Assembly: GCA_905233275.1 (NCBI GenBank) | Contig: CAJODR010000010.1 | Location: 1 to 64,000 of the forward strand | Direction: 5' to 3' | Source of the DNA: an uncultured Bacteroidales bacterium | GTDB lineage: Bacteria > Bacteroidota > Bacteroidia > Bacteroidales > UBA932 | DNA length: 64,000 nucleotides | Part shown: positions 57,044 to 64,000 of the stretch, in pieces | Layout: every line of letters starts with the position of its first letter | Position numbering within the stretch: position 1 is the stretch's first letter | Notes under the pieces: generated by a model | Seen by the model: the letters and a program-made list of their open reading frames with translations, nothing else | Told to the model about the DNA's origin: nothing | Databases searched by the model: none | Program-made: the position numbers and the translations under genes

Positions 57044-58514
57044 ACCTTACAGGACCATCAACGACATTGTCCGATATACTGTTGCCGACATTAACGCGCC
57101 TCACTTTGCTTCTCTCCTCAGTCTCCACAGAAAGCACAAGCCTGAGATCTATGCAAAAAGAATTGGCAATACGTTCAATCCGGTTCTCCTTGATATCAAC
57201 ATTACATGTCCCGTCGTCGCAGAAAATACCTCTGTTATCCCGTGGACCGCTTATGTCGTGAATATAATTCTTTTCTATAACTACATTATCGTTTTGCGTC
57301 AGAATATAAATCGCACCTCCATCCATAAGGAGATTCATTGGTGCGTCCTTAAAATAACCGGAGGTTTGAAATATCTCATTGTCCGAGATAATACCTGTGA
57401 CGTCTCCTACTTTGCCGGACGAATAATGAACACCGGCACTTATTGCGCCATAACCGAAATCTGATATCGAGTTATGCCTAACGACAAAATCCTCCCCCTG
57501 GCAGGTAACCAGTTGGACATTATCTCCACACTTGCCGCATCGTGAAATAGTATTATCCATTACGCATGTAACCTTGGTACCTCTATGGGAAAACACACAA
57601 CTCCGATAACAATCCTCAAAAACACATGACCGCACCGTAACATTATGGACTTGGGTAATATTAATACAATCTGTCTGGATGTTCCTGAAATCACAATTCT
57701 CAATCAAAGTACTCCCCACATTACAACAGTACAATCTTATAAGTCCTTTTTTTCTCTCTTCTGACGGATCGTATTTATTACCTATGAATCGTACGCCACT
57801 CACAACCAAGCCCTTGAGAAGGCAATTGGTACATGAAAGGAATGTACTGTTCTCGCATTTGAACCTCGCTGTTTTCAGCCGGTTCTTTCCCGTATTAATC
57901 AGCTTGTATCTTGGATTCACCTTACCATATTTAAGGTCCCAATCAGGGCTGAAAGTGCCGGGGGCGAGAGTGATGTCTTCAACTTTAAAATAAACTTCAT
58001 TCCCCTTTGTACTTAAAATTCTGAAAGGCAGCCCCCTGTACCACATTGTAAGATATATGAAACCAGACGAAGCTTTCCTCGGTTTTTCGGGAAGAGATAT
58101 TTTGTATATCCCTTTTTCGGCATCGACTGTCTCCGGAGAGGACGAGGCCATTTTCATCCTGCTTTCAAACTCACAGAAGTTTCCTCTATTATCAAAATAC
58201 GAAGCAAGAGGATCAAATTCTTTCGTCATTCTGCCTTGTGACACAACCGATGCATTTTCCCCCAATATCCTGACGGTAGCATTGGGATAATACAATTTGT
58301 CAAAATCGATATGCCTCTCAGTAAAACTATAGACCCCTGATTTCAACAATATATCCACTTCCGTATTCCCTTCCTTGAGTTTTGACTTCAGAGCCAGCAT
58401 AATAGCGTCGAAATCACTCTGGCTCGTAACGACTATCTCTGCTTTTTTGGCGAACGATGGTATCGCAAAAAATATCATCGCCAGAAGGAATACAAATATC
58501 TTGTATGATTTCAT
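57027..58514 (-). CDS. Right-handed beta-helix protein (exported), paralog of 40553..42205
   Basis: 495 aa with signal peptide (FLLAMIFFAIPSFA) and C-terminal GGAIYILTQNDNVVIEKNYIHDISGPRDNRGIFCDDGTCNV...RVNVGNSISDNVVDGPVRFE. Confidence 0.82.
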   Translation of the reverse strand: MKSYKIFVFLLAMIFFAIPSFAKKAEIVVTSQSDFDAIMLALKSKLKEGNTEVDILLKSGVYSFTERHIDFDKLYYPNATVRILGENASVVSQGRMTKEFDPLASYFDNRGNFCEFESRMKMASSSPETVDAEKGIYKISLPEKPRKASSGFIYLTMWYRGLPFRILSTKGNEVYFKVEDITLAPGTFSPDWDLKYGKVNPRYKLINTGKNRLKTARFKCENSTFLSCTNCLLKGLVVSGVRFIGNKYDPSEERKKGLIRLYCCNVGSTLIENCDFRNIQTDCINITQVHNVTVRSCVFEDCYRSCVFSHRGTKVTCVMDNTISRCGKCGDNVQLVTCQGEDFVVRHNSISDFGYGAISAGVHYSSGKVGDVTGIISDNEIFQTSGYFKDAPMNLLMDGGAIYILTQNDNVVIEKNYIHDISGPRDNRGIFCDDGTCNVDIKENRIERIANSFCIDLRLVLSVETEERSKVRRVNVGNSISDNVVDGPVRFERHP

Positions 58515-59674
58515 CTGCTGAAAAGTCTTTTTACGGAATAACCGATTACAAATATATAGCCCCTCAATTTGCCAAAGATTCTGAAATACTGCCTGAACGC
58601 ATCACCGAACCAATAATCAAAAGCAGTCTTTCTATCCATTGGTTTCGGAGCAGGTCCTGCTTCAGAAGTATCGTACAAAAACAAATCTTTCCCCTCCATT
58701 CCCATCAGGACATTCATTTCTATCGGCTTATATGCGATACCGTACGAACGGACAATCTTGTATGGCAAACTCTCACTCGTTAATATGAAACGTTTATCAA
58801 TCGCCTTTTTCTGCCCATATAGATTGACACCTAGATTGTTCCCGTATTCCGGAAGGAAGTGAAACACATGCAATGCCTCAAAGAAACCATCATATCTGAC
58901 AGCGTCCTCGCCTGGATCGATCAGTTTGAATCCTTCTTTTTTTATGTTTGAAACCGGAACCTGAAACAAACTGTTTCTACTACTCACATGAATCCCCGCA
59001 TCTGCGTTGTTTGTCGTTATTGAATTATAAGGGTAAACGAAAAACTTATCGTTTTCTATACAATAGCGTGTATGATACTTGAGCCAGGATTTGTCGTTCC
59101 AGTTATTGATTGACGAAGGGATATTAGGCAGATCGCTGAATGGACTCGAATTATTCTGATACCACGCATAAAAGTCTCGCCATGATTGTCTCATCCAAAT
59201 TTGTCCCCACGACATCGCACAATTCATGAAATATACGTCACTGTCTGAAGCAAGTGGAATAAAAGGCAAATTGGTTTGATAATTAACATTGAAAGAATAA
59301 AGACTGATTCCGGCAATAACAGGATTATCCTTATATCTGGCGACGGTCTCGATAGCATATCTCATTAAATTGGTAGACACTGTCAAATCGTCTTCCAGGA
59401 CAACCACCGCATCATATTCTTCCAGATACCCTCCTATTGACAGGACATGCTTTTTCAGGCCAAGATTCTCTTTATGGAAGGCCAGTCGTTTCATGCCATG
59501 ATTCCATTTCACATCTTCGGCGAACCGTTCAACTACATCATTGGCGCTTTTATCAACACTGATTATCAAATCCGTAGGTCTTCCCATATAGTCTACCCCC
59601 TCTAACGAACCGAGAAGCCGTTTTAGGGAATCCGTACGATTATATGCGACAACTACTATTGCAATATTATCCAT
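58511..59674 (-). CDS. Glycosyltransferase (GT2/GNT-I-like)
   Basis: IAIVVVAYNRTDSLKRLLGSLE, AVVVLEDDLTVSTNLM, CAMSWGQIWMRQSW. Start at MDNIA. Confidence 0.82.
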   Translation of the reverse strand: MDNIAIVVVAYNRTDSLKRLLGSLEGVDYMGRPTDLIISVDKSANDVVERFAEDVKWNHGMKRLAFHKENLGLKKHVLSIGGYLEEYDAVVVLEDDLTVSTNLMRYAIETVARYKDNPVIAGISLYSFNVNYQTNLPFIPLASDSDVYFMNCAMSWGQIWMRQSWRDFYAWYQNNSSPFSDLPNIPSSINNWNDKSWLKYHTRYCIENDKFFVYPYNSITTNNADAGIHVSSRNSLFQVPVSNIKKEGFKLIDPGEDAVRYDGFFEALHVFHFLPEYGNNLGVNLYGQKKAIDKRFILTSESLPYKIVRSYGIAYKPIEMNVLMGMEGKDLFLYDTSEAGPAPKPMDRKTAFDYWFGDAFRQYFRIFGKLRGYIFVIGYSVKRLFSR

Positions 59675-59678
59675 ATCG

Positions 59679-60908
59679 TCATAGATTTGAGATTGAACGG
59701 AAACGCTTGTCCTTGCTCTTCTTTTTCCGGACGCTCGGTTTATCAAAGCCGCTGATGGGGGCAAAGGCAAAATAGAATATTACCCAATATAACCAGCAGG
59801 ATGATAAAGAGAGATTTGGATTGGAACTACCAATTATAAAGAAAACCAAAAGAATAATCAGACGAGAGGACTTTGAATACACAGAAAGCAACTTCCAATG
59901 GAAAGCTATCAGAGCCGCCAGTAAGGCAACGGCAAAAAACAACCCGTAATTAAGTATAACACATACCACTCCATTTTCAACACCGGAGGTATGCAAAGCC
60001 GTTGCCACTCTGTTGTAAAGGCCATGCCCGCCAATCCATAAGTCGTAAGTGGTAATGTGCTTATAAAAATTAAAAGCCAGCAGTCGGGATCTGGATGAAT
60101 CATCATCAAACCCTTCCTTTACAAGACGTCCTCCTAAATCAGAGTCATATAAGACCATGAAAAGTCCTGCTACAACAGCTATAACGACAAAGAACGAAAT
60201 GAATGGCTTCCTGGATTTCTTAACGATCTCATGCGAAAGATAGGGGATCAATAATACAGATACGACAATAAGAGCGGCTCGTCCGTTGAAACACAAGAGA
60301 GCTACATAACCTATCGAAAACAACAAAGAACGCCCCCACAATGAGATTGTCTTATCCGTCACAATAAAAGCAGTGAGCATGGACACGATTAGAGAATTCA
60401 CCAAAGGGTGTCCCAACAGAGCAGTACTGCGGAATTCGAACGTCTCTCCCCTCATATTATAGAATTCAACAACATCTTCAACCATTTCGAACGGTAAAAG
60501 ATTCACATTCAATGAGCGCTCTATTATCGCCAGTGCGCATTCAAGAAAATAGAAAACAAATACCAGAATACGGAACAGTTTCCTATGCCTCTGCTCATTT
60601 TTCGAAAACACCAACGTCGCCACAATAGGGACGACAGAAAACAGAATCACTTCTTTCGTATATGACTGGCCTAGGGACATCTTGAAAAGAATCAACAGAG
60701 CAGAAATAACAAGAACGAACTGAATCTGAAGATTAGACACCTTGATAATCCCCTGCCATATTGCAGGGATAAAAACAACGGCCAGAAGGAGGAATGAAAA
60801 CGTGAATACCCTGGATGGTAAACCGAAGAGATTCGACACTGGATTGGTGACGAACAATGAAACAAATACGAAAAGATAAATAACTATGTCAGGGATTCTT
60901 TTTTTCAT
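59679..60908 (-). CDS. O-antigen polymerase/ligase-like membrane protein, copy 2
   Basis: 409 aa multi-TM, FRSTALLGHPLVNSLI motif region. Confidence 0.7.
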   Translation of the reverse strand: MKKRIPDIVIYLFVFVSLFVTNPVSNLFGLPSRVFTFSFLLLAVVFIPAIWQGIIKVSNLQIQFVLVISALLILFKMSLGQSYTKEVILFSVVPIVATLVFSKNEQRHRKLFRILVFVFYFLECALAIIERSLNVNLLPFEMVEDVVEFYNMRGETFEFRSTALLGHPLVNSLIVSMLTAFIVTDKTISLWGRSLLFSIGYVALLCFNGRAALIVVSVLLIPYLSHEIVKKSRKPFISFFVVIAVVAGLFMVLYDSDLGGRLVKEGFDDDSSRSRLLAFNFYKHITTYDLWIGGHGLYNRVATALHTSGVENGVVCVILNYGLFFAVALLAALIAFHWKLLSVYSKSSRLIILLVFFIIGSSNPNLSLSSCWLYWVIFYFAFAPISGFDKPSVRKKKSKDKRFRSISNL

Positions 60909-62440
60909 TTGGAAACAGCCTTCCTCCGAATCTCTGATACCAAAGACTTAAGGATAACCTTCTCATCTTCCTTCAATCCGAAAAGGATGGTAGCCACTAC
61001 AGTTATGAGTGCAGATACGACGAATGTCAGCAGACACCACCAACCCCCGAAATATCTGAACACGACAAGACAAACCGCAATGTTTGCCAACAATGAAGGA
61101 ACCACAGAAACGAGAACGTTCTTAAGATATCCTCTTATACTCAAGCCAATTGTCTGATGTATAAAAACGACTCTGGCAGTTGCACATATAATCTCAAACA
61201 CGAGATAGTCTATCATCACATAATAAACCGGCATATGCAGTTTCAACAGTACATATGCAACCGGAAGTGTAATAATCTTAATAGTATAGAGTCTTAGATT
61301 GAATTGTTTAACATTCCCGACCGCATGATTGGCCGCCGCAAGATTCACCGTAAGCTGGTCGGCGAGAGCTGAAATCAAAATAAACTTACAGAACATCGAT
61401 GTGTAATCCGGAACATTCTTGAGCCAAATCTCAAGTATCGTATCCATATGCAAGACAGCCGGGATGATTATTATCGATAGAAGAAGGAATGAAAACTTAC
61501 ACGATATCTCTGTCAATCTCAACATCTTTTGCCTATCCCCTGCTCCCTCGGACTTTATAATCCGCGGGTTCATTGCGATGGTAAGGGCATTTGAAATAAA
61601 ACTAAGCTGACTCATCAACTGATTGGCAATCCCATAGGCAGAATTGATTGCCACAGTAAAGAAGTTATTGAGCAATAGAGCGATTCCTTGAGTCCTTCCC
61701 GTTACACACAATGTACCGTAAATGTTCCATCCCATGAATGAGAACATATCCTTGAAAATCGCAAAATCAAAGCTCTTGAAACTAAACTCCTTGCATTCGT
61801 AATACTTTAAGCGGCAATAAGCATAATAACAGAGAGTATTCAGGACGCATACACTGAATGTCATTATTGAATACCATGTCAGTTTGTCACCGGAAATATA
61901 GATCAAAGAAATCGCAATCGGGATTTTCAGGAAAGCGTCAAATATCTGGATTATCGAGGAATAAACGATATTCTCCCTTGAGATCAAGGCCGCGAGGTAC
62001 GGTGTACTGAGAAGATTGAAGAAAAGCATGCCTACTGCCAGCAGATACACAATCTTCGCAGTATCCAGACGGGACGGATCTATATTCAGCAGGAACCTGA
62101 ATACCAGAGGAGTACATAACAACAGGATGCCACACAATGCGACTGCGATGATCAGTTGCGTAGTAACGCAATTATTGAAAATTTTAACGACGGTCTTTTT
62201 ATCTCCTTTACCCTGATAGTACGACAGATACCGCTGTGATGTCCTTGACAGGTTACCCTGGAAGAAAGAGAGCATGGAGACAACCACACCGACCACATTG
62301 TATATACCAAAATCATCTACCCCCAGATTAGCCAATACTATCCTCGCAGTATACAATGATATTACGAGAGATATCAGCGCCTTTAAATACTGGGCGCCCG
62401 TATTGACAAATACACGCAAGGAAGATCCCACTGTCTTCAA
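60905..62440 (-). CDS. Polysaccharide flippase (Wzx/MATE-like), copy 2
   Basis: 511 aa multi-[48 protein letters not shown]. Confidence 0.9.
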   Translation of the reverse strand: MKTVGSSLRVFVNTGAQYLKALISLVISLYTARIVLANLGVDDFGIYNVVGVVVSMLSFFQGNLSRTSQRYLSYYQGKGDKKTVVKIFNNCVTTQLIIAVALCGILLLCTPLVFRFLLNIDPSRLDTAKIVYLLAVGMLFFNLLSTPYLAALISRENIVYSSIIQIFDAFLKIPIAISLIYISGDKLTWYSIMTFSVCVLNTLCYYAYCRLKYYECKEFSFKSFDFAIFKDMFSFMGWNIYGTLCVTGRTQGIALLLNNFFTVAINSAYGIANQLMSQLSFISNALTIAMNPRIIKSEGAGDRQKMLRLTEISCKFSFLLLSIIIIPAVLHMDTILEIWLKNVPDYTSMFCKFILISALADQLTVNLAAANHAVGNVKQFNLRLYTIKIITLPVAYVLLKLHMPVYYVMIDYLVFEIICATARVVFIHQTIGLSIRGYLKNVLVSVVPSLLANIAVCLVVFRYFGGWWCLLTFVVSALITVVATILFGLKEDEKVILKSLVSEIRRKAVSK

Positions 62441-63090
62441 TTATATAGTTTTAAAAAAACTTCCTCGGGAGACATACCGTACCACTCGCATCCGTCCGAC
62501 AGGTCTTCTCTGTATTTAATGACTTTTGCAGGAACTCCTCCGACAACCGCGAACGGAGGAACATCTTTGGTCACAACAGCTCCGGCAGCCACAATAGCGC
62601 CATTTCCAATGCTTACACCACCCAGAACCAATACGCCGGTCGCGATCCAGACATCATTACCGATTGTCACGGGTTTAAAATTCTGGAACGAGTCCTCCAC
62701 TCCATCCAATTCTATCCCAAGGGGATTGATTCTGTTATAAAAGACAGGAGAAGTACTTAACCTGTCTGTTGGATGGGAGCCGGTGCCGATCCTGACATCA
62801 TTGGCTATTGAACAATAATTACCGACGCTCGCGTATGCCAAAACGACTCTGTCGCTCAGATAAGAATATGCCCCCACATGAGAATGAACAATGGCGCAGT
62901 CCCTCAGTATCACCGATGTTTTATCTATTGAGGATCCACTTGTAAGAGTAGTACCCCTTTTAACCCTACCGCCGAATCGTATCAGGTTCAGTACGTCTCT
63001 GGACCCCTCAACTCCTAAAATGAACAAACGCCACAATAATCCTATCGGTAAGAACAGCACACGCAGTGCCATTTTAATAAAACGATTCAT
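62437..63090 (-). CDS. Hexapeptide-repeat acyltransferase
   Basis: [52 protein letters not shown]. Confidence 0.93.
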   Translation of the reverse strand: MNRFIKMALRVLFLPIGLLWRLFILGVEGSRDVLNLIRFGGRVKRGTTLTSGSSIDKTSVILRDCAIVHSHVGAYSYLSDRVVLAYASVGNYCSIANDVRIGTGSHPTDRLSTSPVFYNRINPLGIELDGVEDSFQNFKPVTIGNDVWIATGVLVLGGVSIGNGAIVAAGAVVTKDVPPFAVVGGVPAKVIKYREDLSDGCEWYGMSPEEVFLKLYN

Positions 63091-63920
63091 AAGATATAAT
63101 CATTCAACAGAATCAATTCCTTATTGAATAAATCAGCTGCAACGACTGAGTAGGACGAATGATTGCTCCCAATAATGTAATCCGTATGAGCAAGGGAGAA
63201 CAAATCTACTACAGCATCTTCCATGCCCTGTAAAGACGAACGTGAAAGAAAAAGGTCCGTTGTTATTATCCTCTCTCCGAAAAGCCTGGATAGCTCCTCC
63301 TTAACCTCTACCGAATCAGACGCGAGATAGAAACGGACCTCTGGATTCTTTTCTATTTCCTTATTCATCACGGCTATATATCTGGAAAGAGGATTCATAC
63401 TGATTGCCGTTTTGTTATCCGTCCTTCTCACATGGATACCGACTGTCTTTCCTTCAAATTGGGAAACTATGGAATCGATACGCCTTTGAATTATGTTATT
63501 GGGGATGAAATATGTCCCCAAATCAGCATCCACATAAAAAGAATTAAATGTCTCGTAAGCCTCGACATAAATATTCTCCTTATTCTTGATCACGTCATCA
63601 AAAGCATTCCGATCCATCCACCAGCGAAAACGGAGCACCTTATCAAAAGTGCATTTTTGAATCAGCGTTGGGATGAACAGATTCTCTTTCCTCCCTACAC
63701 GCAAACGGAAACGCTCCAACCGATTGACCGACTTGGGAAGAAACATGGGTATCGGTTCAAACAATTCATCAAAATGAGCATTACACTCTTTGTGCTTTTC
63801 CCAATAAATCTCCACGTCGGCTTCAGGATGAGCCAATGAATACTTGACAGCGCAGGCAACTACCCACAGTCTGTTGCATAATCCGGCTCGTGGAACGACG
63901 GTTATCCTTCTCGAAACCAT
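63087..63920 (-). CDS. Fucosyltransferase-like protein (HxRRTD motif)
   Basis: [68 protein letters not shown]. Confidence 0.65.
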   Translation of the reverse strand: MVSRRITVVPRAGLCNRLWVVACAVKYSLAHPEADVEIYWEKHKECNAHFDELFEPIPMFLPKSVNRLERFRLRVGRKENLFIPTLIQKCTFDKVLRFRWWMDRNAFDDVIKNKENIYVEAYETFNSFYVDADLGTYFIPNNIIQRRIDSIVSQFEGKTVGIHVRRTDNKTAISMNPLSRYIAVMNKEIEKNPEVRFYLASDSVEVKEELSRLFGERIITTDLFLSRSSLQGMEDAVVDLFSLAHTDYIIGSNHSSYSVVAADLFNKELILLNDYIL

Positions 63921-63923
63921 TCT

Positions 63924-64000
63924 CTATCTTCCCTTATACATTTCCTCGTAATACTTCTGGTAGTCGCCGCTGGTCACACGGTCCATCCAGTCCTGGTTGT
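63924..64000 (-). CDS. C-terminal end of a CDS, probably dTDP-glucose 4,6-dehydratase (partial)
   Basis: Minus-strand ...NQDWMDRVTSGDYQKYYEEMYKGR* resembles Bacteroidota RfbB C-termini. Continues off the window. Confidence 0.5.
   Translation of the reverse strand, partial: NQDWMDRVTSGDYQKYYEEMYKGR

Overview
The window is Bacteroidota-like chromosomal DNA, inferred from a short RpoD, TTTG/TAnnTTTG promoter elements and a Chlamydia/Bacteroidota-style V-ATPase operon. From left to right: (1) 1-4.5 kb: the end of a prophage or phage remnant, with two paralogous structural-like proteins, a holin-like protein, a u-spanin-like lipoprotein, a frameshifted amidase and a possible sRNA, next to tRNA-Ala(GGC). 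(2) 4.7-10.8 kb: housekeeping genes argS, rpoD, an htrA/degP-like gene, dnaN and a frameshifted 3'-5' exonuclease. (3) 10.8-15.6 kb: a small island carrying hipBA, a lipoprotein, and DUF6371-like and NUDIX/NrtR-like remnants. It is bounded by partial copies of the exonuclease gene that have different, synonymously recoded 3' ends. (4) 15.6-28.4 kb: a heterodimeric ABC exporter, a V-type ATPase operon (E, DUF2764, A, B, D, I, K), a lipoprotein with a TonB C-terminal domain, a FucP-like MFS transporter and tRNA-Glu(CTC). (5) 28.5-64 kb: a large surface-polysaccharide locus. It has two flippases, two polymerase-like proteins, two types of initiating transferase, two LicD-like proteins, two paralogous beta-helix proteins, GDP-fucose and dTDP-sugar genes, heptose-like genes, an ATP-grasp/aminotransferase operon and a cytidylyltransferase-Gfo/Idh/MocA fusion. 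The leads I rate highest are the exonuclease-bounded island, the CTase-oxidoreductase/LicD/aminotransferase cassette, the in-frame TAA in a Gly/Ser linker of a phage-like protein, and a dispersed palindromic repeat inside the V-ATPase subunit I gene. All family calls come from reading motifs; no searches were run.
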